Source: Zygnema cylindricum (lineage: Eukaryota > Streptophyta > Zygnematophyceae > Zygnematales > Zygnemataceae). From it: a stretch of DNA of 64,000 nt. This document shows positions 52,134 to 64,000 of this stretch, in pieces. A model generated the notes under the pieces. The model saw only the letters and a list, made by a program, of their open reading frames with translations, searched no databases and had not been told where the DNA came from. The position numbers were made by a program, and so were the translations under genes. The stretch's first letter is position 1. The number at the start of each line of letters is the position of its first letter. Where the stretch lies: the NCBI GenBank assembly GCA_037447655.1, contig JBBHKE010001948.1, forward strand, positions 166,187 to 230,186, in the 5' to 3' direction.

Positions 52134-55100
52134 ATGGAGCAGCAGGAGCTGCAGCACTTGCATCAGCACCTGCAGCAGCAAGGATTGCTGGTGGAATCTG
52201 CACACGAAATGCATGACGTGTTCACCCTTGTATCGCTTCTACTAGTGCTGGCTATCGTATGGCGTTTAAGCATGCGACCACAGAAGTGAGCTATTTACAT
52301 CTCTGCTGTGATCCTTTTGTCATATTCAGACTTTTCATTTTCTTCTCGTATTCATTTCCTGTTTCCTGGCCATGGAAAGGTGTCCGCTTTATGCCTACAT
52401 TTTCTTAGTAGGTTCATGTTGCTGTATGATTATGCGGAATGGTTTTCAACGTACATCTTATATCGTTTGCAGTAGTGAATAAAACTCGGAAAGGATGAGG
52501 AATAGTCTCTTTAACGAGAATGTAATATTAGTCAAGAAAATTGAACAAGAAAAGAAATAAAAAGAGGTTTTTGCTGCCTCTCCGGAATAACGAGAAGTGA
52601 TGTAAATGTGTTGTTAGATGGCACTTGTAAATGCATTGCATATTTAGACATTATCCTAGGATATAGGATTTTGACTCTGCATGGTCGATATCGCGGTGAA
52701 TCCTTTTTCTTTCTATCTAACATTGTTGTAGATTTTGATTTTGGCAGCAGCATGAATTTGCCAAACAGAAAACGACTTATTTTTGGAAACAGTTCCGGCA
52801 TATTTCTTGGGCTTGGCTTTGGAATTTTACTGGCTCAGGTACCTTTTTGGTTTTTTTCCTATAGTTTGAAAATTTTCAATTACAAGAATTCTTTTATATC
52901 GACTTTTTGATTGGTCTCGGTAGTTTGAAATGTTTCAATCACAAGAACTCCCTCAAATTGACTTTTTGATTTTTCTCTTTTTATGTGAATGTTTCAATCA
53001 CAAACTCTTTTTATCGACCTTTTGATTTTTCTTGCGTATTTTGGAAGGTTTTAATCACTACAACTCTTAGAATCAGTTTTTTTATTTTTCAATGATAGCA
53101 TGGCATTTTTCAATTACAAAAACTATTTTTAATCAACTTTTTGGTTTTGTGTATAGTTTTGAGTGTTTCAATTACAATAACTTTTTTAACTCGACCTTCT
53201 GATTTTTTCTCGTATATTTTGGAATGTTTCAATCACAAGAACTCTTGTAAGTTGACTGTTTGAATTTTTTCGTGTAGTTTGGAGTGTTCAATTGCAAGAT
53301 TTTTTTTTAAATGTACACAACCACTAGGTGCTTGTTATAATGCATATGGACTCATTTTCAATTTGATTGCTCCTGCATTTTTGCAGTCTCAAGCACCGGA
53401 TTTGCTGTGCACACACTGAATCATTTGCTGATTCCTATATAATATCTGTGGCGTAAATTTACTTGCAAATGTCCTTCTGTTTCTTCTGTAAAATGTACCA
53501 AAATTGAGTGAACCGTCCGTTTTACAAATCTTTTACGTTCCTCTTTCTTGTGGATTATCATTCCTGGGAGGCCACCAGTTTCTGATGAAAAGGCTCTATA
53601 TTGCTTTCATGAATAAGTCCTATTGTTTCACAATTAATTAGTGACATCGATCTGCATGTTGATGTAACTTTATCGTCATTTGGCCTGTACTTCCTGTCTT
53701 CCACCCTGCAACCTTAGTTAACCGGCCCTTCATCTGCTGGTTGTACAGAAAACAACGTCAACATTGATGCTGTGCAGGTGAATATCCGAAATGTCAACTA
53801 AACCGCAATTTTAGAATTGAGTAGCTTGTGACTTGTGAGTAGCGTCAGTAAATGGATTCCAGTCTGAGGTTGATGCTGGGTGTCAAACACTTAATGGACA
53901 CCCATGTCCATCAACTGGTTTCCATTCAGAATATAAAGTTAAGCACCATGCAAGCTGCATGGAGCCTATTGTTTTAAACAATTAGACCAGCATTCAAGTC
54001 CCCGGCTATCTTAGGCTGCATATAAGCAAAATTCCACACTTATGGTGTGTATATTATGTGTGGTACTTTGGAAACTTGGTCTTTCAGTGCAAGAACAGTT
54101 TACCTTGCCTCATTTTCAACTCTTTGTGTATGTTTATCTACTATTGTAGGGAACACAAATGTGAACAGTGTCGTGTCTTTTGAACAAAAATTGTCTTGAC
54201 AAAGTCTTATACTTTCTTGGACACTCTTCTAAAGCATTAATGTCCTGTAGATCGAGAGTTCCTCTTGGAGTGTCACTGATGAATTTGCTCTTTGCGGTGT
54301 GACAGTCTTTTGGATACTTTTCTTTCACCCGTCATTGTTGACTTGTTTATCGTGTGTGGCATTGATCTCCGTCTCTGGACCTGGTTTCTGGGAGCTCACG
54401 GCATAGGGCTTAGAAGTTGTAGCATACTTGTTGGCTCTTCTTCGTCTTTCTTTGAATATCTTTCGACATATATATCTTTGCACCTATGGCTTTACGGCTC
54501 GTTCTTTTATCTTCTCCTGACAGTAATCTGGTCCTTAAATCTTTTCTCAATTTTTTCTGTCACCTGTGAGTGTTTTAAGGTTTGCGTTTTAGTATGCCTT
54601 GGCGTCTGTATAATTTTTTTTTTATTCTTTTAGTACTCACATTATGGAAGGTTCCAGACTGTAAAAGAGTGTTAGGACACCTTATTATTTACCATGATGA
54701 CTGGCAGCCATAGTCTTGATCTCTTTGTAAAGCACACTCATCAAGATCTCATTTTGCGCTCGTTTTCAGTCATATTCATGCTGTTAAATGTTATTTTGAT
54801 AGTGAATACAAATGTGATTGTGCAGATAGAAAATTGTGTGTCAGAATGCAATGGGACAAAGTAAGTATGCTAGCCTTTATATTGACTAGCAACTGACAGT
54901 TTCCTCTATGTAAACTGTAAACTGGACTTGTTTGCTTGTTTCCAGTTTAGTTTATGGATGGCTCAAGATGGAAACTTGTCCATGACGGACGCTTTGAGGG
55001 GTTTGCAGATTCCAAGTTTCATGTTCTTGTCAAAGGAATCCGTGGGGGCATCTTTGTTGAAAAAGCTTCAGGAAGAACCGCTATTTTCCCCTCCTTGTGT

Positions 55101-58100
55101 GAGTTTTCTACGCAGTGTCTGTTAATCCTTAAGTGTATGTTCTTAGCCTGCATTTCTTCTTGTTCCAGGTTACATTATAGTGAGCTTTTTCTGGTCTGTG
55201 TTGCTGACTTAAAAATCAAACCTGAAAGTAACTATCATTTGATTATACAGATTGCGGTGGCGATGTGAGCTAATTGTAGTCATCACAGTCAGTGTGACGT
55301 TGGTGCTTTTTGGTCCAATCAAAATCGACACGTAGAGCATTATGAAATTATTTCGGCGGTGGTTTTGTTCTTATTTGTGAATTGTTACAGAATTGCTGAA
55401 AGTATTCTGGTAGGTGCATTGGGCATTGTAGCTCAAAGGACTTTGATGACAATTCTGGAGTCTGGATGGACATTCAGATGTTTTGATTTGTATCTATAAC
55501 AGCGACAAGGACTCTTTGGATACTGAGGCTGTGCACATTCACCTAGTGTGAAACACCTCGCCAATATCTAGGAGCTTTGTTATTGCTTTACTGATTTTTC
55601 TTTAGCATTGTTGCGAGTTCCCCATAAGTCTCTGCATTGTGGAATGTGTAGATTTTCACTACAAAATTGGCAAGGGACGAAATCTTAGAACTTCTTTTCT
55701 GGTCAAAACAGGATTAAAACTTTTGCACTGGTCTGATTTCCTGCCTGATGACTTGTTGACATTCATTTACTACAGGTCGATATGAACTGCAGCGCACTAA
55801 GCTAAACTGTTTACAACGAGTTGTACTTGAAGTTTCTCTGAGGTTTTTTGTCATTTATATTGTTTACTCCAGGTAGTTGGGGCGAACGTTAATCGTACGA
55901 CTGTCCCAGCTGGTGCCGAAGGCATACCACCTGGCATGATTGTATCCACAACTGATCTATATATGCGTCGGCTAACTGGCAAACCAGAAGAGGTATCTTT
56001 TACCTTATTCTTTCCAGTTCTCTTCTTGCCATTTCCAGGTATTTTCTTCGCAAATGGTATTTTGTTAGCTTAATTCATGTGAATGGGCCTCATGTTTAAA
56101 TAAAGTAAATTTTCGCTATTTTCAATTGTGCACTTTTTGGCAGTGACGCTGCAGTCCATAACTTTTAATGGTATTTTGTTCGCTCAATTCATGTGAATGG
56201 GGAATGATTGCCTCATGTTTAAATAAGGAATTTTTTGCTATTTTCAATTGTGCACTTTTTGGCAGTGACGCTGCACTCCATGGCTTTTTAAATGGATAGC
56301 ATGGTAATCGGAGGAAACAGAATTGTACTTTGGTGAACTTTTGTTCGATTTTTTTAATTAAGTAGTTTCGAAATTGTTCAATCTGTTCACTGCCCACTTT
56401 GCAGGACCTACCGACTAGGCCAAGATACATCCTAGTGCTCTCTACTGCTTACAAATCTGCAGTTAATGCGGACAGCATAGTTTCTAAGGTCTCTCCGCCA
56501 CCCTAAGCCTGACAGGTACATGAATGAGATACTGGGGTCCTGTGACGTCCTAGGAAGACAGGTCTTAACGTCCACAGGCTGTCTCGTCCAGGTTTCAGTT
56601 GAGGCCCTTCCAAATATTTACAAGCTAAGCCATAAGCGCATTGTCTCTTTGCTGGTCAATTCTCTTCAAGCTTCATCGTTATTTGCATGCTTTTGACATG
56701 CAGTAAGACTTTGCTCGTTTGTAAAGAGACTCAAATGTTAAATGTGTTAGATCCAACCATGGGAAGTTATTGTTATCCTTTCCCGAGTGAATGGACCATC
56801 TTGAATCCCATTTTGCAGATGTACTGAATTCCACTTTGTAAGTTTCCCCTTGTATCTGGTTCGTCAATTCTAGACTGTTCCCCTACCTCTCCATGTGCAC
56901 TCACGCATTTTGCAGCCAGCTTGATGCCTATTTCTCAATAAGTTGGTGTAGTTCCTGGGTGGAGTTGAGTTTTTTTACTCTCTGACTCACCATTTTGGTG
57001 TTTCCACTGGCCAGTTCTGTAATGGATGGGCACGACGAATTGCGTGTGTATAAATGATGGTCGATGAGTCCTCATTGTTGTAGTTTGATTACCTCTATTT
57101 TGAACCACCCGTGAAAAACTTTCTCAAAGAGGGGGGATGCAGTTCAGGTCTAAGGATTGGACCATCGTACTCTTCCATGAGGATGGAAAGGTAGATGACT
57201 GGCTGGAATACCCGTGGGCTAATGAGGTCATTCACATCGCAGCTCATCAACAGTCCAAGTGGTAAGAATCATGTCCCTCCTAAGGGGTAAGAATCATGTC
57301 CTCATAAGTGGTGAGAATCGTCTCCTCCTAAAGTGCTAAGGATCATGTCCTCCATGTTTGTCTCCTAATCTTGGTTGTAGACTTGGACAGATGTTGAACT
57401 CCTGATGCTTTGAGAACTTCGTTTTTACTTTTGATTCCTAGCCACGGGGACAGTATTTAAGATGTAGGGTCTTTCAGTAATGCGAGGACTTGGTCAACTT
57501 AAATCATCAGCTTGTACTGAGTGAATATGATTCTCTTTTGACTTGTTATTGCTAATAATGCATTTGGTTGATGTGCTCCAAGTTGGGTTTCTTTTCAGTT
57601 CAGTGCTCTGCAATTTGGAAGCACAAATTAAATAAGTTGAAATTTAGCGAGTATACAAATGGGTTTTTTTTCGTGTGTGCAGGTGGTTTGCCAAGCGATT
57701 TCTCCACCCTGATGCTTTACCTTCATTTGATTATTTGTTCTTGTGGAATCCCGACGTTGATGTCACCGATTTTGACCCTATGGCGTAGGGTCCCTACCTC
57801 ACAGCTCGGAAACTCTTGGAATGCCAGAGTGCAATTCAGATATATTAGACACATTCATTCAGAATCATAGGGATGTGGTGTTTTTTTTTTTTTTGGTCAA
57901 TGCCACCATTCACCATTTTCCTTGCCAGCCATCTTCTCAAAAAGGTGGCAGCATTGTATCGATGAAAGGGTTATATAGGTGAACATTTCAGGGTTCTTCA
58001 GCGTTCTTTACGGTTGTTAAGTTTTTTTAAGGTTTTTTTCCTCTCTTGGACCTATCCTGCCTTCGAAAGAATCATAGACGAGGCTGATTTCTGAAGTGGT

Positions 58101-61100
58101 TTTGAATTTGCTTCCTTCTTGAGGTTGCAGATATATTTCTCTTGTGAAGAAATATGGTCTTGAAATCTCACAGCCAGCAGTGGAGCCAGATCAAGGTTCG
58201 ACAATAACCTGGCAGATGACAAAACGCCTGGAGGGAGTGGAGGTGCATAGGTGCTGGCATGACTTCCTTGCACTGTGGTCGTCGGGAAGCATCGATTTTT
58301 TTTTCATATTTTTTTCACATTTTTTTTCACAAGAAATGATTTGCTTTTCGTAACAGCATATCTATGTGCCTTTTTTAATTGCGAGAAATAGATTTTGTAC
58401 ACATTTGGGTTGATCTTTATACAAAAGTACAGCAGCAAGAATTGTGTGGGCCCCCCACGAACGAGTGAGCCAGACTCTTGCATACTGGCCAGTTGTTTTG
58501 AACTTTACCCACTCTTAGCCATAAGCTGCAAGACAGCCGAGACGAGACTGTTTCTCAGATATTCTTAGGAAGAAATAGCTAACGAAGGTAAATCAAAGAT
58601 ACTGGTTGAATTGAACAGATGGTTGCTTAGGTTACCTTTAGTGTTTAGTGAATTGTTCTCGCTGAAGTGCTGGGCAGCTTGTGGAAACTCAAAAAGAAAA
58701 AAAGAAAAAAAAAAAACGAACGAAACAAATGACAGGACATCAAAAATGGAAAAACTAAAATCACAGGCCATAAAAAATGCAAACCAAAAATGACAGGCCA
58801 CTGGAGGGATTGCAGGGAGACTGAGGAGAGACCTGGTTGGTGTATTGACAAGCAGAAACCGCCATGTGCTGGGTAAGTATGAGAGTCTGAAATATGAGTG
58901 TGAAGCAAAAGCAATTTAGTACATCTATGCTAATTGTGTGGAGAGCAGGATAACTTGGAAGTTATCAGTGGAAGTTTACAGAGCTTAGCCTGGTTGGTTG
59001 TTTTGTAGTACGAGGTCTACCAGTGTGTGATTGTGAATGTGCCAATATTGCAGGTTTTGTTAATACCGGTTTGTACTCTCTTCGCACTCTCTGCAATAAA
59101 GCTGGTAGTTTATGGAACACGTTATCTAGAAAGTGAAGGCGCATTTGTTGAGGTGTTGTAAATTGCTTACTAAACCATTGGCCTTGAGAGTAGGGGCTAC
59201 ACCGCGAATCGTTATTAGCGTTATGAACTCTATATCGGCACCCCAAAATTTTGACATTAATACCTTAAACAGAATAAACTACACTATTTAAGGACGTGGA
59301 CCATAATCTGCCACGTCTCCTGGCACTAAATTAGAATGAATGACGCTAATTTTTTCTTTACACTAATAATTTCTCAACGCTAATAACGATTCGCGGTGTA
59401 GTATCAGGTGTTTTGAGTGAGTGGCACTTTAGCTTTTTATCACTCTTAAAAGCATAATTTGACCGAAGTTATGGCACACATGTTTTACCTGATGCAGATT
59501 TGTAGAGATTTCAGCACCAGTATTTTCACGGAAAGCTTGGCGTTGTGTGTGGCACCTCATTCAGGTGAGTTTTTGACGAACTAGTTCGGGTTTGACAGGG
59601 GAATTGTCTTTGTTAGGCACATGAACTTTTCAGAATATGTGTGCATGTGTTTCAGAAATGCTGTCACAATCTGATCAAAGTATTGTACTTCAAAGTGCTC
59701 CCACCTATATGCTGATTTCGAAGTCTCTGAAGCTGAAACTCCCCAATTTCAAGTTGCTGTCCGCTTCTGAGTTTTTTTACCCATCTAATATTCTATGGTG
59801 GTTTGGGCAGAATGACCTCGTTCATGGATGGGGTCTTGACTTCAGTCTTTCATTATGTGCTCAGGTGAGAATTGCATGTTCGACTTTCGGTCTATGTTGT
59901 CCCTTGAACAAAGACTGGAAGTAACAACAGCACTGAATTGTAGGTTTGAATAATAGGATGAAATGGCTATGCAACGCATGTACCATGTTTACCCTAGTAT
60001 AGGTTCAATTCCTATTGGACGCAAAATATAATAAATACAAAAAAAGTGTTTCTCTTTTTATTATTTGTTTTCATCAATAGAATGATACATTATTGTATTA
60101 TCATTGCATCAGGTATAGATAACCACATAGCTATAAATAGATAAATTGAGAAATGCATAGATAACCACTTAACAATTTGCAGGTTTGTGGATGATGAGGT
60201 ACAGGGACCAGCACATGAGAAAATAGGAGTTGTGGATGCTCAGTACATTCGACTGTTACACCCTACACCCACCAACGCTGACTCTGTATGTTTCTTTTAC
60301 TCTTATTGTACGACTGCTTAAAGTAGTAGTTATGCTGAATGGGCAAGCTCCCTGGTTACGTATGAAGTTGCATATGAGAAAGTCACGGTTTTTGTAAATT
60401 CTGTGCATTTTTCCATTCTCTTGCGAGTGGTTTTTCTACCATTGTAAAGAAGTCGTGCCTAATTCATTTGCATTGGCTAAAGGCTTAAATGATTCTTGTT
60501 CATTATTTTGTTGGTGGGCACGCATCTTACATAGTTGGGACTTTACGGTAATGCTTTTACATCTGCATTTAAGCTACAGTGGGATTCGTTATTAACGTTA
60601 TGTAAGTTAATAGCTTGAGGTCTATTTAGTGTAATACATTATAATTTATGTCTAAGCGACGTGGACGACTTTGGACCGCTTAAACAGTATTATTAACAGA
60701 TAAGGGCTAAAATAGTGATGTTAACGGTAATAACGATTCTTGGTGTAGCTTCAGGCTGCATGTTTTCCATTTAATATCACCATCTGTTTTCTTAGACTGA
60801 CTCGTTAAATTTGGAAACGCAGGAGGAAATCAAGCTAGAAAAAGCGATGGCGGAAGATGTAAAGTTCTCACATCCCTCCTCGGACCAGGGTGTATTATTT
60901 TCCTGGCTCATGCTGAGGGTTTTCATATCCGTGATGGAGCTCAAGTGACAGATGATCATTACAGATAATCGACTTGAAACTTTATTAAAGATGATTGTAT
61001 TGAATATGAAACTTTATTACAGATGATTGTATTGAAAATTTATTATAGATATTTGACTCGAATCTTTATCACAAATAATTGACTTGGAGATTTATTGCAG

Positions 61101-61273
61101 ATAATTGACTTGAAGCTTTATTACGATAATTGACTTGAAGATTTGTTTTTGTGATGCAGATTTTGGATAGAAGCAAATATGAGTGGGAAATATTTAAATC
61201 TCGTTTGGCAGCTGCTGAAGATGCCGTCCGTGACCAGGTGCCAAAGACAGAACCACGGGTGATAATTACATAA
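52134..61273 (+). CDS. DUF707 family protein, membrane-anchored
   Basis: Fourteen exons: 52134-52285, 52748-52838, 54946-55098, 55873-55992, 56405-56488, 57143-57261, 57683-57784, 58131-58250, 58816-58872, 59498-59564, 59811-59864, 60205-60285, 60823-60858, 61160-61273; 449 residues, all phases consistent. DUF707 landmarks: PPGMIVSTTDLYMRRL, TIVLFHEDGKVDDW, HQQSKWWFAKRFLHPD, YLFLWNPDVDV, YGLEISQPAVEPD, PPCAGFVEISAPVFSRKAW, NDLVHGWGLDF and KIGVVDAQYI. The plant family is predicted to be type II, Golgi/secretory and glycosyltransferase-like; no activity is proven to my knowledge. Two hydrophobic stretches occur near the N-terminus (28-43 and 66-80), one more than usual; an alternative start at the exon 2 ATG (residue 53) would leave one. 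The exon 12 acceptor after GTACAG was preferred because it preserves frame and family length. Confidence 0.88.
52843..53313 (+). repeat. 59-bp minisatellite, about 8 copies, starting at the exon 2 donor
   Basis: Units contain TTTTTGATTTTTCTC, GTTTGGAATGTTTCAATCAC and AAGAACTC. The first unit begins 5 bases inside intron 2. Confidence 0.88.
56055..56292 (+). repeat. tandem duplication of about 118 bp in DUF707 intron 4
   Basis: Two copies, each with GGTATTTTGTT(A/C)GCT, CATGTGAATGGG and TTGGCAGTGACGCTGCA, differ by short indels. Confidence 0.85.
57250..57350 (+). repeat. 24/25-bp tandem repeat duplicating the exon 6 donor
   Basis: Exon 6 ends CCAAGTG with donor GTAAGAATCATGTCC. The unit is repeated three more times, with donor-like sites GTAAG at 57287, GTGAG at 57311 and a GCTAAG at 57335. 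Confidence 0.92.
59200..59398. mobile_element. TA-flanked MITE, 199 bp, in DUF707 intron 9
   Basis: Ends CACCGCGAATCGTTATTAGCG and CGCTAATAACGATTCGCGGTG are perfect inverted repeats with TA on both sides. Confidence 0.92.
60577..60745. mobile_element. TA-flanked MITE, 169 bp, in DUF707 intron 12
   Basis: Left end CAGTGGGATTCGTTATTAACG and right end GGTAATAACGATTCTTGGTG, with TA on both sides; an older member of the same family. Confidence 0.75.
60945..61159 (+). repeat. tandem repeat of about 28 bp ending at the exon 14 acceptor
   Basis: About seven units with TTTATTACAG(A)T-ATTGACTTGAA, several containing ACAG or GCAG followed by AT, as at the true acceptor GATGCAG|ATTTTGGA. Confidence 0.85.
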
Positions 61274-62334
61274 CAATTCTGTAAAAATAATGTTTCGCTT
61301 TTTATTTAACATCGGGACTATCTGGCTGTACCATGTCAATCTTTTTTTGGTATGTCTCCGATGTAATGTTGTGAAGCTTGTGTAAAATTATTCTGTCGAT
61401 GATGTGGGCAAAAGCATGTGTGTAAGATAGTCTGGTTGGAGAGGTGTGAATGGCGTACCTTTTACTGTGCCTTTAGCAAGTTATAGGGCTCCATTTTTGC
61501 CGAGCAGACAATCGTGGTTTACCAGCCACAGAGAGATAAGTATAGGCTCGTAATATGTTATTATTAGTTTAGTATAAGAAGAGTACTCAGGGGATATGCT
61601 AGGAAACCGGATAACGTAGGAAGTTTACCTGAAATAACTGTTGGCCAGTTTGTGCAATCTTTGTGATTTTTGTTCTTTTATCCTCTAGGCTTGCTCTTTT
61701 CACCGTACATTATTTGTACTCGGTATTGCATGTCAATTTCTCTAGTAAAGGTGCTCCAAAGAAAGACACAGGCAATCGCATCCTCATCATTGTAGCCTTG
61801 CATTGGAGGAAACCAGAGAAAATACAACAAAAGAAACTGAATGAAAGAAGTGGACGTACATATCACGAGTGCAATGCCATGGTTGAGCTTCTCAAATAAG
61901 TTTAAGCAGATGTTTTGATCGTTGTCATTCCGGTTGTAGTTACTATCTACAAAAGAAATTAGAATACAGACAAAATATAACAAACTTGAAAAGTTGGTTT
62001 TTTGCTACGTAGCCTAGCAAGCGATTATGGGCCAAAAATTGGGTTAACAGCAACCAAAAATTGAGATATGAGAGTTAAGGTGGGGGGAAAACCTTCTCTG
62101 TAAATCTGCACATGGCACCACTTCTGGAAAGACTCCAATCCCCCAGCTGGCGAGAAAGCTGCCTATTGTTTCAGAATATGCTGGAAGGACTTTCGGGCGC
62201 GCAGATGAGACTAAAAACGTCCCTACTCTTTTTGCATATTAATATTAATGCCACATGTTGTGCGGTGTTCTGGTGAACTTGATCAAAGTTTTACTTCAAT
62301 ACCTATCTGCCATTATAGATGCTGCAGTGATGAG
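61274..62334. other. 3' flank of DUF707 gene
   Basis: Presumably 3' UTR and intergenic DNA. An open frame at 61742-61899 (SSKGAPKKDTGNRILII, then LHWRKPEKIQQKK) is preceded by a CTCTAG acceptor-like site and looks mildly coding, but I recognise no family and cannot link it to an upstream exon. Confidence 0.35.
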
Positions 62335-62336
62335 TA

Positions 62337-62892
62337 CACCGCCAATCGCTATTAGTGTAGAAGTTTCTTTAGCGTATATGAATAATTACCGTGGTTTACG
62401 CTAATTAAAAATTTGAAAATTTTGAAAAAAAACATACATTCTAATTGTTTAATAATTCTAATTTGGGTCTTTGAAAAAAGTAAATGTCGGTCGCAAACAT
62501 GCTTACACTAATATAGGTATTTGTATAAAATCTGACAAATCATACACAAATCGCACGTTCACACAATCGAAACGTGGTTGTTGGACGAGTATATGCGAAC
62601 GTGATATTTGACAACCCGATTTGATCCCCTTTTCAGACCCACATTCTCATGCGTTTGCGGCTACTAAACAAAATGAATTGTACTTTTTCACTTAAAAAGG
62701 TACGCTTTTGTACGGTATGACTTGACCGTACACCACACTATTTAAAAGATGACGTACTTCCGTTTTGTACGGTACTAAAAAATTAAGCCTAAATAGAGTA
62801 AAGAAAAAAATAGAATGAACTACGCTAATGGAGAATAAACAAAAAAAGCGGGACAGAATTAGCGTACACTACGCTAATAGCGATTGGCAGTG
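62337..62892. mobile_element. TA-flanked MITE, 556 bp, first of a tandem pair
   Basis: Left end CACCGCCAATCGCTATTAGTG, right end CTAATAGCGATTGGCAGTG. TA at 62335-62336 and 62893-62894, the latter shared with the next element. Confidence 0.92.
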
Positions 62893-62894
62893 TA

Positions 62895-63429
62895 CACCGC
62901 CAATCGCTATTAGAGTAGAAGTTTTTTTTACGCTAATTAAGAATTTGAAAATTTTGAAAAAAAACATACATTTTAATTGTTTAATAATTCTAATTTGGGT
63001 CTTTGAAAAAAAGTAAATGTCGGTTGCAAACATGCTTACACTAATATAGGTATTTGTACAAAATCTGACAGATCGTACACAAATCGTACGTTCACACAGG
63101 CGAAACGTGGTTGTTGGACGAATATATGCGAACGTGATATTTGACAGCCCGATTTGATCCCCTTTTTAGACCGCACATTCTCATGCGTCCGCGGCTACTA
63201 AACAAAATGAATTGTACTTTTTCACTCAAAAAGGTACATTTTTGTATGGTTTGACTCTGACCGTACACCATCTATCTAAAAGATGACCTACTTTCGTTTT
63301 GTACGGTACTAAAAAATTTACCCTAAATAGAGTAAATAAAAAGAATAGAATGAACTACGCTAATGGAGAATAAAAAAAAAAAAAGCGGGACGGAATTAGC
63401 GTACACTACGCTAATAGCGATTGGCGATG
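62895..63429. mobile_element. TA-flanked MITE, 535 bp, second of a tandem pair
   Basis: Left end CACCGCCAATCGCTATTAGAG, right end CTAATAGCGATTGGCGATG, then TA at 63430-63431. It has the same orientation and highly similar interior to the first copy, lacking about 20 bp near the left end. Confidence 0.92.
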
Positions 63430-63431
63430 TA

Positions 63432-64000
63432 GTGTACTACGTGGCACTAGATAGTCGTGCTGAAATTTTTTGGATGTTAAATAGAAGAAGTTTGAAAACG
63501 CTGTTATGCAATCTGCATACACCGTTTAACGTAAGCACAATATGTGATCCTATTAGGGATAATCCCACTCGCCATATCTCAGGGTTTTGGGACCTCAATT
63601 GGTTAGTATTGGTGATATAATTTGCATTGTATTTGTAGCTAGAATCCATGCGTATTAGTTCGTGTTGATCTACAATTTAAATTTAAATATAGGAAACGTT
63701 TGAATGTGCCTAACAGTCAAAAAAAATTATTAGAAACCTCGGAAGACAAGAAGGAAATCTAGTCTTTTTAATGGAGTATAATGATGTGTTTTTTTGGCTG
63801 TAAAGCACTTCGTATAGATCAAGCAAGGTTGTGTGCATTCCGTAAGTGAAGCTAATTGGCTGCATTTAAAGTTCAAACTTTTGAAGTGACCATATCAAAG
63901 TTGAGAGCATAACGTGCGTTGGTGTGAAGTACAGTAGACAAAAATAGTGAACCTTGTTGCCTACAGCTCAAAACTAGAGAATCATTGCCTAAAGTAGCGC
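63432..64000. other. no recognisable feature
   Basis: AT-rich; only short open frames, none resembling a known family. Confidence 0.5.

Noticed and set aside
60183-60204. Alternative exon 12 start in DUF707 (FVDDEVQ...)
   Set aside because: Needs phase 2, but exon 11 ends in phase 0; the acceptor after GTACAG keeps frame and family length.

Overview
The window is nuclear DNA of a photosynthetic eukaryote, most likely green or streptophyte lineage. Every recognisable gene is built from many short exons with GT-AG introns. Four of the six look most like plant-type families: a CIP111-like AAA ATPase, a plant-type long-chain-base phosphate phosphatase, a plastid alpha/beta hydrolase and a plastid pseudokinase; a fifth is a DUF707 protein. 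Two N-termini look like plastid transit peptides. The species cannot be named from the sequence alone.

Layout. (1) 164-4588, minus: 5' part of a CIP111/AFG2-type AAA ATPase, cut by the left edge inside its first ATPase domain. (2) 4990-7755: a stack of nested DNA transposons, including an inverted repeat with arms of about 835 bp. (3) 8147-13692, plus: ER lipid phosphate phosphatase acting on sphingoid base phosphates, 8 exons. (4) 14425-15377: hAT-like element. (5) 15581-23287, plus: plastid alpha/beta hydrolase, 10 exons, with a GGGA array of about 1.49 kb in intron 7. (6) 24470-31900: purine-rich satellite-like DNA, then several broken Ty1/copia retrotransposons on both strands. (7) 33350-35158, minus: FHA-domain protein with an acidic tail. 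(8) 35731-40904: DNA transposon graveyard (two TTA-flanked elements, a second hAT copy, two adjacent TIR elements). (9) 42400-51087, minus: plastid pseudokinase, 12 exons. (10) 52134-61273, plus: DUF707 protein, 14 exons, divergent from the pseudokinase. (11) 62337-63429: two MITEs head to tail sharing one TA.

Exon models were chained by splice signals, reading phase and family resemblance. For the five genes with more than two exons every junction keeps the frame: 335 aa hydrolase, 530 aa phosphatase, 423 aa pseudokinase, 449 aa DUF707 protein, and 595 aa so far of the ATPase. The genes do not form a pathway. Two pairs are divergent (ATPase/phosphatase, pseudokinase/DUF707).

The most unusual signal is a recurring one. 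In four different genes, a 5' splice site together with the last bases of its exon has been copied in tandem into the intron, giving a ladder of donor-like sites. Other minisatellites start within a few bases of a splice site. The remaining noise is mostly one TA-flanked MITE family (ends CACCG-N-AATCG-NTATTAG) and G-rich microsatellites.
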